A program made the position numbers and the translations under genes. Positions 6,697-17,438 of a DNA stretch of 22,059 bases are shown here, piece by piece. Below the pieces are notes generated by a model. That model was not told the origin of the DNA and ran no database searches. It worked only from the letters and a program-made list of their open reading frames with translations. This stretch comes from Lentihominibacter faecis (GTDB lineage: Bacteria; Bacillota; Clostridia; Peptostreptococcales; Anaerovoracaceae), in assembly GCF_014306095.1 (NCBI RefSeq), contig NZ_JACRWC010000033.1:1-22059 (forward strand). The letters are read 5' to 3'. The stretch's first letter is position 1, and every line of letters starts with the position of its first letter.

Positions 6697-7147
6697 CAGA
6701 CCCGGCTGGGACGAATATTTTATGGAAATGGCCGTGCTGACCGCCAGACGATCCACATGTCTGCGCAGACACGTGGGAGCTGTGATCGTGCAGGAAAAGC
6801 ATATCGTGGCCACAGGCTACAACGGTGCACCGAGAGGTCTGGATCACTGCGGAGACCGGGAAGGCGGCTGCCTGAGACAGCAGCTGGGGATCCCGTCAGG
6901 TCAGAAGCATGAACTTTGCAGAGCGCTCCATGCGGAGCAGAACGCCATTATTCAGGCAGCGACTCTTGGACAGAGTATCGAAGGAGCGACGATCTATATC
7001 ACCCACCAGCCCTGCATCATCTGTGCGAAGATGATCATAAATGCAGGGATCAGAAGAATCGTAGTAAAGGAAGGCTATCCTGATGAAATGTCGGTAGGTA
7101 TTTTGCAGGAAGCCGGATTGAAAATCGTAATGTTAGGAGAAGCATAG
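6689..7147 (+). CDS. dCMP deaminase / ComEB-type cytidine deaminase
   Basis: This 152-residue zinc deaminase would convert dCMP to dUMP to feed thymidylate synthesis. It has the zinc ligands and catalytic glutamate of the family: H81 and E83 in HAEQNA, and C109 and C112 in PCIIC. The extra cysteine-bearing segment [10 protein letters not shown] is typical of dCMP deaminases and of ComEB, a late competence operon protein of Bacillus. The start at 6689 has AGGAG at 6678-6682 and overlaps the truA stop. An earlier in-frame ATG at 6671 lacks this spacing. Its stop shares a base with the GTG start of the next gene. Confidence 0.9.
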   Translation: MDNRPGWDEYFMEMAVLTARRSTCLRRHVGAVIVQEKHIVATGYNGAPRGLDHCGDREGGCLRQQLGIPSGQKHELCRALHAEQNAIIQAATLGQSIEGATIYITHQPCIICAKMIINAGIRRIVVKEGYPDEMSVGILQEAGLKIVMLGEA

Positions 7148-8271
7148 TGACAGCAACCAGTTTTATGTTATGGGCGCCGTTTCTGCTGGCCTTTGCCGTG
7201 GCATGCATCGCAACGCCCTTTGCCATCTGGATCGCGCCTAAGATCGGGGCAATGGATGTTCCTAAAGATGACAGGCGTGTGCATAACAAGCCGATTCCAA
7301 GATTCGGCGGAATCGCTATTTTTGCCGGTATGATGGTAGCCCTTGCGACTTTTGCAGCAGAAGATAAAGGCGTGCCTGCCGCCATGGCGGGATGTACGCT
7401 GATCTATATACTGGGTCTGATAGATGACCTGAAAAATCTCAAGCCTGTCGTCAAGCTTTCCGGGCAGGTCGTAAGCGCGGTCGTCGTCTATGCGATGGGG
7501 CTTCGGATCGAATTTATCACCAACTATTTCGGGCCGGGAAACATGGCTTTTGGCGATGTGCTCTGCTTTGGGGTCACCGTGCTCTGGCTGGTGGCGATCA
7601 CCAATGCAGTGAACCTGGTGGATGGTCTGGACGGCCTGGCGGCGGGGATCGCAGCCATTTCGGCGCTTTGCATCGGGTATGTGGCGTATATCCACGGGCA
7701 TTATATCCCGACGGTCGCTATGATGGTGATTGCAGGAGCGGCGCTTGGATTTTTGCCGTATAATTTTCATCCTGCAAAGATTTTTATGGGCGATGGAGGC
7801 TCACAGCTTCTGGGGTTTTCGATCGCAGCGTTCTCTATCATGGGAGCGGTAAAGACGACGACGATGGTCGTTGTAGTGATCCCGGCGCTGGTACTCGGTC
7901 TGCCGATTTTTGACACGGTATTTGCTATCGTTCGTCGTGTGATCCGCAGACAGCCCATCGGCAGAGGGGACAAGGAGCATCTGCACCACAGGATCCTGAG
8001 AGCAGGATACGGGCAGCGTCGCGCGGTCATGATCATGTACTGCATCAGCGGGCTTCTGGGTGTTATGGCGGTCCTTTACAGCCGCGGACTGATGGTGGAA
8101 TGCGTGGGACTGCTGCTTATTGCGGCGATTCTTCTGTATGTTCTGCTGGGCAGTGATACGGCGCAGCATCTGCATTGCGTGGAAAAAGATAGAACTGGCG
8201 GACAGGATAAAGAAATAAACAGGACAGAAAATGAAAGGGACGGAAGTGAAAAATCAGCAGACATTGAATGA
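7147..8271 (+). CDS. TagO/WecA-type undecaprenyl-phosphate GlcNAc-1-phosphate transferase
   Basis: This 374-residue polytopic membrane enzyme of the MraY/WecA/TagO family transfers GlcNAc-1-phosphate (or a related sugar phosphate) from UDP-sugar to undecaprenyl phosphate, starting teichoic acid or another wall polymer. Family motifs appear in order: DDLKNLKP at 93-100, NAVNLVDGLDGLA at 153-165, GDGGSQLLG at 215-223 and HLHHRIL at 278-284, the last being characteristic of the GlcNAc-1-P branch rather than MraY. About 10-11 membrane helices are expected. The GTG start at 7147 has AGGAG 7 bases upstream and overlaps the previous stop by one base. The charged C-terminal tail overlaps the MATE gene by 41 bases. 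Confidence 0.88.
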   Translation: MTATSFMLWAPFLLAFAVACIATPFAIWIAPKIGAMDVPKDDRRVHNKPIPRFGGIAIFAGMMVALATFAAEDKGVPAAMAGCTLIYILGLIDDLKNLKPVVKLSGQVVSAVVVYAMGLRIEFITNYFGPGNMAFGDVLCFGVTVLWLVAITNAVNLVDGLDGLAAGIAAISALCIGYVAYIHGHYIPTVAMMVIAGAALGFLPYNFHPAKIFMGDGGSQLLGFSIAAFSIMGAVKTTTMVVVVIPALVLGLPIFDTVFAIVRRVIRRQPIGRGDKEHLHHRILRAGYGQRRAVMIMYCISGLLGVMAVLYSRGLMVECVGLLLIAAILLYVLLGSDTAQHLHCVEKDRTGGQDKEINRTENERDGSEKSADIE

Positions 8272-9625
8272 CATTAAAACAAGGGAGCTTCTTTCCATGC
8301 TGCGTAAGATCGCGCTGCCTATTGCACTGCAGAGCCTGATTGGATCCAGCCTCAGCCTCATCGATAATCTGATGGTGGGAAGTCTGGGCGAACTGCAGCT
8401 CAATGCGGTAGGAGTATCGGTGCAGATCTTTTTTGTTTACTGGATGCTGCTGTACGGCATCTCTGGCGGTGCAGCTACGTTTATCTCCCAGTTCTATGGT
8501 GTGGGAGACTTTAAAAATATCAGAAGAACAACAGGCTTTACCTTGACGATAGCAATGGGGATAGGCCTGCTCTTTTTTATTGCAGCGGAGGCTTTCCCGC
8601 AGTACATCCTGAGGATCTTTACTAAATTCCCGGAGGTGATAGAGGAAGGATGCAGCTATGTGCGTATAGGAGCGCCGACATTCCTGATGCTGGCAGTGAC
8701 GCAGCCCTTTACTATTGCGCTGCGGGCGACTCAGCAGACCAGGCTGCCTCTTTATGCCAGTGCAGTGGCTCTGGCGACCAACACCGGCTTGAATTATCTT
8801 CTGATCTTTGGCAAGCTGGGGCTTCCGGCTCTTGGCGTCGACGGTGCGGCGCTGGCAACGTCTATCGCAAGGCTGCTGGAGATGGGACTGATCCTCTTCG
8901 TGGTGTTCGGCAGAAAGAATAAGATTGCCGGAAAGCTTTCGGAGTTCTTCAGTTATGGAAAGGATCTGGCGAAACGGATCTATAGGAATGCGCTCCCAAC
9001 GACTGCGAACGAAACGCTCTGGGGGCTGGGCACCTCTCTTTATGTGGCGGCATTTGCCCGGATCGGCATCACGGAGGGGGCGGCGATACAGGCTTGCAAT
9101 ACCATCAACAATCTGTTTTCTCTGGCGGCATTCAGCATTGGAGATGCCATCCTGATCCTCATTGGACAGAAACTGGGAGAAGGCAAGCTTGAGCTGGCTT
9201 ATGCCATGTCAAAAAAGATCATTATGGTGGGACTGATCATAGGACTGGTCATGGGTGGCGGTGTCATCCTCATGGGAGAGCCGATCCTAAGGCTCTTTGA
9301 CTTCACACCGGAAGGCGCTGTCTATGCGAAAAAGATCCTGATGGTGTACGGAGCAACATTGTGGCTGACTCTTTATAATGCCATGCACGTTACGGGGACT
9401 CTGAGAGGAGGAGGCGATACCCGTTTTGCTATGCTTACAGAAACGGGGACGGTGTGGCTGATCGGTGTGCCGCTGGCGTTTCTTACATCACTGTATCTGC
9501 ACTGGCCGATCTACATTGCGGTGCTGGCAGTGAAAAGCGAAGAGGTTGTGAAAGCCATGATACTGACGAAGAGGTATCTGAGCAAAAAATGGCTCAAAAA
9601 TGTCATCGAAAACATTGCCCTATAG
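8231..9625 (+). CDS. MATE family multidrug/toxin exporter
   Basis: This 464-residue membrane protein has the 12-helix layout and duplicated halves of MATE transporters, with the N-terminal signature ALPIALQSLIGSSLSLIDNL and MVGSLGE followed by GAATFISQFYG. The family exports drugs, metabolites or envelope intermediates using a Na+ or H+ gradient. The substrate here is unknown. The start at 8231 has AGGA 7 bases upstream; a GTG at 8246 is an alternative start. It overlaps the TagO-like gene by 41 bases, so the two are probably co-transcribed. No clear terminator follows before the ATP synthase promoter. Confidence 0.88.
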   Translation: MKGTEVKNQQTLNDIKTRELLSMLRKIALPIALQSLIGSSLSLIDNLMVGSLGELQLNAVGVSVQIFFVYWMLLYGISGGAATFISQFYGVGDFKNIRRTTGFTLTIAMGIGLLFFIAAEAFPQYILRIFTKFPEVIEEGCSYVRIGAPTFLMLAVTQPFTIALRATQQTRLPLYASAVALATNTGLNYLLIFGKLGLPALGVDGAALATSIARLLEMGLILFVVFGRKNKIAGKLSEFFSYGKDLAKRIYRNALPTTANETLWGLGTSLYVAAFARIGITEGAAIQACNTINNLFSLAAFSIGDAILILIGQKLGEGKLELAYAMSKKIIMVGLIIGLVMGGGVILMGEPILRLFDFTPEGAVYAKKILMVYGATLWLTLYNAMHVTGTLRGGGDTRFAMLTETGTVWLIGVPLAFLTSLYLHWPIYIAVLAVKSEEVVKAMILTKRYLSKKWLKNVIENIAL

Positions 9626-9763
9626 GGGAACAGCGATTTCGAAAAAAATCAGCAAAATCGTACATGATATTAAAAAAACACAGCATATAAATCAAGGAAT
9701 CGATTTGCTGAAACCGCTGAAAATGTAGGGATTGTTAATATTTGATAAAATTGAAAAAAGTAT

Positions 9764-9792
9764 TTCACAATTACAGCAAATAGGTGTATAAT
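9764..9792 (+). promoter_or_regulatory. Promoter of the ATP synthase operon
   Basis: TTCACA at 9764-9769 (5/6) and a perfect TATAAT at 9787-9792 are spaced 17 bases apart. The surrounding 9690-9834 region is very AT-rich. This is the only strong promoter seen before atpI. Confidence 0.8.
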
Positions 9793-9834
9793 GATATACA
9801 AATCGAAAAATAAGCAAGGGAGAAAAAACACAAA

Positions 9835-10293
9835 ATGGATGAAGTCAGCAAGCTAAAAAAACAAGTCGCGATTTATGGTCTGGCAGTTATCGCTGTCTGT
9901 GAAATAGTATCCCTTTTTATTATTGGTTTTGATATCGGGTTTACCGTTTTCCTGCTTGCGGGATTTGCCGCGGCACTGGTGAATTTCTGGCTGCTGGCAT
10001 TCTTTTTACAAAAGATGCTGGACAGCGGCAATGCGGGATTTTCGACGATAAGCTTTGTAATCAGGATATTGATATATTGTGCAGTATTTTTTATCTCGGT
10101 CAAACAGGGACATACTCCCAGCTGGGTAGGCTGCCTGATCGGGATACTCGCACCAAAAGTTCCTCTCTATTACTTCAATGCTGTCAAGCCGGACTTCAAT
10201 ACGAAGCGAAAGGTTCGCCCGGAAGTGCAGGCAATGTACGAGCAGGAGGACAAGGAGAAGGATGACGAGTACTGGGGCAGAAAGGAGGATTAG
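9835..10293 (+). CDS. atpI: ATP synthase protein I (AtpI)
   Basis: This 152-residue membrane protein of four helices lies directly before atpB, the usual place of atpI. AtpI proteins help assemble the c-ring or aid Mg2+/Na+ handling and are not part of the finished enzyme. The charged C-terminal tail (EQEDKEKDDEYWGRKED) is cytoplasmic. Sequence conservation in this family is low, so the call rests mainly on position, size and topology. The ribosome binding site AAGGGAG is somewhat far (12 bases) from the ATG. Confidence 0.8.
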   Translation: MDEVSKLKKQVAIYGLAVIAVCEIVSLFIIGFDIGFTVFLLAGFAAALVNFWLLAFFLQKMLDSGNAGFSTISFVIRILIYCAVFFISVKQGHTPSWVGCLIGILAPKVPLYYFNAVKPDFNTKRKVRPEVQAMYEQEDKEKDDEYWGRKED

Positions 10294-10295
10294 CT

Positions 10296-11310
<1,015 letters not shown>

Positions 11311-11313
<3 letters not shown>

Positions 11314-11325
11314 GGGAGACTCCTA
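11311..11325 (+). other. Small hairpin at the atpE stop codon
   Basis: TAGGG-GAGAC-TCCTA can form a 5-bp stem including one G-T pair, starting at the atpE stop codon. No T-run follows. A role in protecting the abundant atpE message is possible but not shown. Confidence 0.3.
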
Positions 11326-11371
11326 AAACTGTAAATTGTATGAAATCATATGACAGGGAAGGAGGCGATGA

Positions 11372-11884
11372 ATGATGGAGTACACAGGCCTGATAGAGAT
11401 AAACTGGTCGATTATAATGATCTGGATCACAGTCATTGTTTTGTTCCTCGTACTCAAGAAGTTCTTCTTTGAGAAAGTCAAGAACTTTATGGAGACGAGA
11501 TCCAACTCCATCCAGGACGCCTTTGACAGTGCAGAAGCTGTAAACAGAAGAGCGGACGAAAAGATGCAGAACTACACGAAGCGTATAGCTAATGTAGAAG
11601 CAGAAGGAAGAGAGATCATCCGTGACGCTAAGATAAAGGCAGATGCACAGGCAAGAGAAATAATAGAAGATGCCAACAAGCAGGCGACTGAGATAATGAA
11701 CAAAGCAGAGAAAAACATCGAAAGAGAGAAGCAGAAAGCCATGGAAGAAATGCGCAAGGAAGTTGCTGCTCTGGCGATGCTGGCTGCTGAGAGAATCGTA
11801 GAACGAGAAATCCAGAATATCGGTCAGGATGAAATCGTGGATGAAGTGATAAATAAAGCAAGGAGTACAGGATGGCAGAATTAA
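11372..11884 (+). CDS. atpF: ATP synthase Fo subunit b
   Basis: This 170-residue stalk subunit has one N-terminal membrane helix (about residues 12-30) and then a long charged coiled coil rich in Glu, Lys and Ala (about 35-150). This is the normal layout of subunit b, which dimerises and links subunit a to the delta and alpha subunits. Two adjacent ATGs (11372 and 11375) both suit the AAGGAGG at 11359-11365. The 3' end overlaps atpH by 13 bases. Confidence 0.93.
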   Translation: MMEYTGLIEINWSIIMIWITVIVLFLVLKKFFFEKVKNFMETRSNSIQDAFDSAEAVNRRADEKMQNYTKRIANVEAEGREIIRDAKIKADAQAREIIEDANKQATEIMNKAEKNIEREKQKAMEEMRKEVAALAMLAAERIVEREIQNIGQDEIVDEVINKARSTGWQN

Positions 11885-12411
11885 CAGTTGATCTTACCTA
11901 CGGAAGTGCGCTTTATGAAGCGGCAGAAGACGTGGGAAAAAGAGATGAGATCGCAAAGAATGCCGACTGGGTGCTCGAAGTACTTCGGGACAACCCGGAC
12001 CTTCAGAATTTTATCAACTATCCGGCGATATCGGCGAGAGAAAAGAAAGAAACGATCGAGAAGATATTCGACGGGAATGTATGCGAGGAATTTCTGAATT
12101 TCCTTTACGTTTTGATCGATAAAGGAAGGACGATGCATCTTGCGAAAATCATAAAGGTGTATAAGAGTCTTATGGAAAAAGAAGAAGGATATTCCTACGG
12201 TACAGTGTATTCAGTAGTTCCGCTGGACAAGAAGCGGATCGAAGAGCTGGAGCAGGATGTATCCAAGCTTTTGCAGATGAATGTAAGACTGACGAATGAA
12301 ATAGATCCCAAACTGATCGGAGGCTTTAAGATCCTGGTAGAAGGTCGGATCATAGACGCGTCCATCAGAAAGAAATTTGACGATCTCGAAAGTCAAATTA
12401 ATTTAAATTAG
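11872..12411 (+). CDS. atpH: ATP synthase F1 subunit delta
   Basis: This 179-residue subunit joins the b stalk to the top of the alpha3beta3 head. The N-terminal helical domain (YGSALYEAAEDVG) and the C-terminal GGFKILVEGRIIDASIRKKF motif are diagnostic of the OSCP/delta family, and length is normal. AAGGAG precedes the start, which lies inside the atpF coding sequence. AtpA begins 12 bases after its stop. Confidence 0.95.
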   Translation: MAELTVDLTYGSALYEAAEDVGKRDEIAKNADWVLEVLRDNPDLQNFINYPAISAREKKETIEKIFDGNVCEEFLNFLYVLIDKGRTMHLAKIIKVYKSLMEKEEGYSYGTVYSVVPLDKKRIEELEQDVSKLLQMNVRLTNEIDPKLIGGFKILVEGRIIDASIRKKFDDLESQINLN

Positions 12412-13941
<1,530 letters not shown>

Positions 13942-13977
13942 CTTTTCAAATGAGAAAAACACAAGGGAGGTGTGAGA

Positions 13978-14844
13978 GTGGCCGCAGGAAATATACGTGA
14001 TATAAAACGCCGGATCAAGAGCGTCACCAGTACTGAGCACATCACTAACGCGATGAAGCTGGTATCTGCCGGCAAGCTTCGGAAGGCGAAGGCGATCTTC
14101 GAAAAGACAAACGAAAACTCACACTATATCACTCATACAATAAGCGAAATCTTTAATAACAGCAAGGATATCCCGGAAGAGTATCTGGAAGGGACCCGGG
14201 AGATCAAAAAAACCTGTTATATCGTTGTAACCAGCAGCAGAGGACTTTGCGGCGGGTTCAACAGCAGCATCCTCAAGGAAGCGCAGTCCATGATCGACAT
14301 GAGCGGAAGCGAATCGGTGATCCTGGCCATCGGAATGAAGGCCAAGGAATACTTTGAAAAGCGCGGCTATGAGATCTTCAGTCACTACCTGGCTCCACCG
14401 GAGAATATTTCGTTCCTGGAAGCCAGAGAAATGGCGCTGCCTTTACTGGATCTGTATACGAAGGGTGAAATCGACGAGATCCAGCTCGTTTATACATCCT
14501 TTATCAGTTCCATGGAACAGCAGGTGCGGACGGCGAGACTTCTTCCGTTTGACGTAGAACACGATCCGGAAGTGATCCGCAACGCCAAGACGGTGGAATA
14601 TGAACCATCGGTAGAGGCTGTGTTCAACTACCTGGTTCCGAAGTATGTAGAGATGATGCTGTATGCGGCAGTAGTAGAATCGGCGACCTGTGAGCATGCC
14701 GCCAGACGGATGGCGATGGAAAACGCCACCGACAGCGCCAGAGAAATGCTGGATGTGCTGTCCCTCACCTACAACAGGGCAAGGCAGTCTGCGATCACAG
14801 ATGAAATCATAGAAATCGTAGCCGGTTCCGAGGCACAAAATTAG
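13978..14844 (+). CDS. atpG: ATP synthase F1 subunit gamma
   Basis: This 288-residue central-shaft subunit has the two terminal helices of the coiled coil that turns inside the head: the N-terminal part IRDIKRRIKSV with TNAMKLVSAGKLRKA, and the C-terminal part MLDVLSLTYNRARQSAIT. I chose the GTG at 13978 because it lies 7 bases after GGGAGG (13965-13970). An in-frame GTG at 13972 would be only one base from that site. The protein then begins MAAGNIRDIK, as is usual. The stop codon overlaps the ribosome binding site of atpD. Confidence 0.95.
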   Translation: MAAGNIRDIKRRIKSVTSTEHITNAMKLVSAGKLRKAKAIFEKTNENSHYITHTISEIFNNSKDIPEEYLEGTREIKKTCYIVVTSSRGLCGGFNSSILKEAQSMIDMSGSESVILAIGMKAKEYFEKRGYEIFSHYLAPPENISFLEAREMALPLLDLYTKGEIDEIQLVYTSFISSMEQQVRTARLLPFDVEHDPEVIRNAKTVEYEPSVEAVFNYLVPKYVEMMLYAAVVESATCEHAARRMAMENATDSAREMLDVLSLTYNRARQSAITDEIIEIVAGSEAQN

Positions 14845-16245
<1,401 letters not shown>

Positions 16246-16263
16246 GAGAAGGAGGGATCTGGT

Positions 16264-16701
16264 ATGGCAAGCAGCGTAAGACTGGAAATAATTACTCCTT
16301 CAAAAAAGTTTTATCAGGGTGATGTAGAACTCGTGATCGTCCGTACTCTGGAAGGTGACGAGGGATTTATGAAAGGTCATGCCTGGGCGTGCAAGCTTCT
16401 GGACATCGGTGAAATGTGGATCCAGGAGAAGGGCGCTGCAAAGAATTCCTATAAGGTGGCTGCCATCGCCGGCGGTTTTATCGACGTCAAGGATACGATC
16501 ATCATCTATACTGACGCGGTAGAATGGGCCGAGGATATCGATATGGAGCGTGTCAACGCTGAGAAATCTCGTGCTGAAGAATGGCTGCGGGATCATGAAG
16601 CAGACGGTACACCGGACGAGATCCTTCGTGCCAGAACATCCATCGCGAAAGCAGAACTGCGAGCAGATGTTGCCGGTGGCGGAAGACGTAGAAAACACTA
16701 A
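16264..16701 (+). CDS. atpC: ATP synthase F1 subunit epsilon
   Basis: This 145-residue subunit has an N-terminal beta sandwich (residues 1-90) and a C-terminal helical hairpin rich in charged residues (about 95-140), which in other bacteria can restrain ATP hydrolysis. The family segment that normally reads close to GxxPGHxP is here GFMKGHAW, a diverged version. It ends in a basic GGGRRRKH tail. AGAAGGAGG lies upstream. It is the last structural gene of the operon. Confidence 0.9.
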   Translation: MASSVRLEIITPSKKFYQGDVELVIVRTLEGDEGFMKGHAWACKLLDIGEMWIQEKGAAKNSYKVAAIAGGFIDVKDTIIIYTDAVEWAEDIDMERVNAEKSRAEEWLRDHEADGTPDEILRARTSIAKAELRADVAGGGRRRKH

Positions 16702-16757
16702 AGGAGCGCCCCGGGGTGCGTCAATGACGCCCTGTCGGGCGACAAACAAAGGAGCGC
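16700..16757 (+). repeat. Ten-base direct repeat and hairpins in the atpC-regulator gap
   Basis: AAAGGAGCGC occurs at 16700-16709 and again at 16748-16757. The second copy is the ribosome binding site of the gene at 16761, and the first straddles the atpC stop. Between them are GCCC-TGTC-GGGC (16729-16740) and the inverted repeat GCGTCA-A-TGACGC. A 14-codon ORF (16724-16768) overlaps the next start but its ATG is far from the first site. Confidence 0.45.
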
Positions 16758-16760
16758 ATT

Positions 16761-17012
16761 ATGGGTGAAAATACGAGAACAGCGCTGATCGGGATAATCG
16801 TGGAAGACGCCGGATCAGTAGAAGAACTGAACCAGCTTCTGCACCAGTACCGTGATTACATCATCGGACGGATGGGGATCCCTCATCCTCAGAAATCCAT
16901 TTCCATCATCAGCATTGCGATGGAAGCGGATCAGGACACGGTGAGTGCACTTTCTGGAAAGCTGGGCGCACTCAAAGGAGTCAGCACAAAAACGATTTAT
17001 TCGAAGAATTAA
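16761..17012 (+). CDS. TM1266-family putative [FeFe]-hydrogenase system regulator
   Basis: This 83-residue protein has the ferredoxin-like ACT/NikR-type fold expected for the TM1266 family. The diagnostic core is visible: GIIVEDAGSVEELN, then YIIGRMGIPHPQKSISIISI, then ALSGKLGALKGVSTKT. These proteins are usually encoded beside hydEFG, the maturation genes of [FeFe]-hydrogenase, and are proposed to regulate them, though the mechanism is not established. Here it follows atpC by 59 bases with AAAGGAG as ribosome binding site and ends at a strong terminator, so it is probably co-transcribed with the ATP synthase. No hydrogenase gene is in the window. Confidence 0.85.
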   Translation: MGENTRTALIGIIVEDAGSVEELNQLLHQYRDYIIGRMGIPHPQKSISIISIAMEADQDTVSALSGKLGALKGVSTKTIYSKN

Positions 17013-17020
17013 AGAGTATA

Positions 17021-17049
17021 AAAAAGCTGCCGCTTGCGGCGGCTTTTTT
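17021..17049 (+). terminator. Terminator of the atp-TM1266 transcript
   Basis: GCTGCCGC at 17026-17033 and GCGGCGGC at 17036-17043 form an 8-bp GC-rich stem (one G-T pair) with T-run 17044-17049 after it and an A-run before it. Confidence 0.9.
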
Positions 17050-17080
17050 GTATGGAAGAGTAGAGGGCTTAAAACAAAAG

Positions 17081-17346
17081 CGGGTTAGCGCTGGCCAACC
17101 GGTGGGCGGGGAAGAAAACCTGCTCGAGCACCTCGTTTCCGCGAATCGTGGTTGTGTGTCTGGCTACCCTGCAATACCACGATTCGGAAAAAATCTTGGT
17201 GGTAGGATAGTGAGGCTATCCTGACATGGATAAAAGTCGCAGGTTAGGGTATTATGAGGGAATCGAAACTGAACTGATTATCCTGAATAAAATGTGATCG
17301 AGTGATTGGGATAGTTTTCAGGCCTCGGGCGGTGCCGATAGAAGGC
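17081..17346 (+). ncRNA. Candidate structured non-coding RNA, class not identified
   Basis: The 426 bases between the terminator and the feoB-like gene hold no credible ORF but many complementary segments. These are: GGTT/AACC hairpin 17083-17100; helix AACCTGC (17117-17123) with GCAGGTT (17239-17245); inside it an 11-bp perfect hairpin (17142-17152 with 17176-17186) and a 7-bp hairpin (17204-17210 with 17216-17222); TACCCT (17165-17170), in the loop of the first hairpin, with AGGGTA (17246-17251), a possible pseudoknot; CCTGAA/TTCAGG (17282-17287 with 17317-17322); and a final GCCT/AGGC hairpin (17322-17346). G-U pairs in GCGGGGA/TTTCCGC (17106-17112 with 17136-17142; its last base competes with the 11-bp hairpin) favour the plus strand. 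RNase P RNA, tmRNA and SRP signatures are not seen. I see no convincing promoter or terminator of its own. A known class such as raiA or Clostridiales-1 RNA remains possible. Confidence 0.55.
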
Positions 17347-17438
17347 AAAATAACATTTCTGGCTTTGATAGTAAAATCTGTGGTATTTTTTCCGCTAACA
17401 ATACCCTGGAACGCGAATCACCTGCATTACAGGATATT

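Larger units (their letters stand above)
17013..17438. other. Gene-free stretch between the TM1266 and feoB-like genes
   Basis: This 426-base stretch contains the terminator at 17021-17049, the candidate structured RNA at 17081-17346, and about 90 further bases (17347-17438) downstream of the minus-strand feoB stop. In the last part I see no clear terminator for the feoB-like gene; a GGTATT/AATACC pair (17391-17406) lacks a proper T-run in the minus direction. ORFs here are short and overlap the RNA or run antisense to feoB. Confidence 0.6.

Noticed and set aside
9626..9763. Terminator for the MATE gene
   Set aside because: Only scattered short complementary runs occur in this AT-rich stretch; none forms a GC stem with a T-run.
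17081..17346. RNase P RNA, tmRNA or SRP RNA
   Set aside because: The signature segments of these RNAs (for example GAGGAAAGTCC of RNase P RNA) are absent on both strands.
17081..17346. Riboswitch controlling the feoB-like gene
   Set aside because: It lies beyond the 3' end of that gene, and no plus-strand gene follows for more than 1.4 kb.
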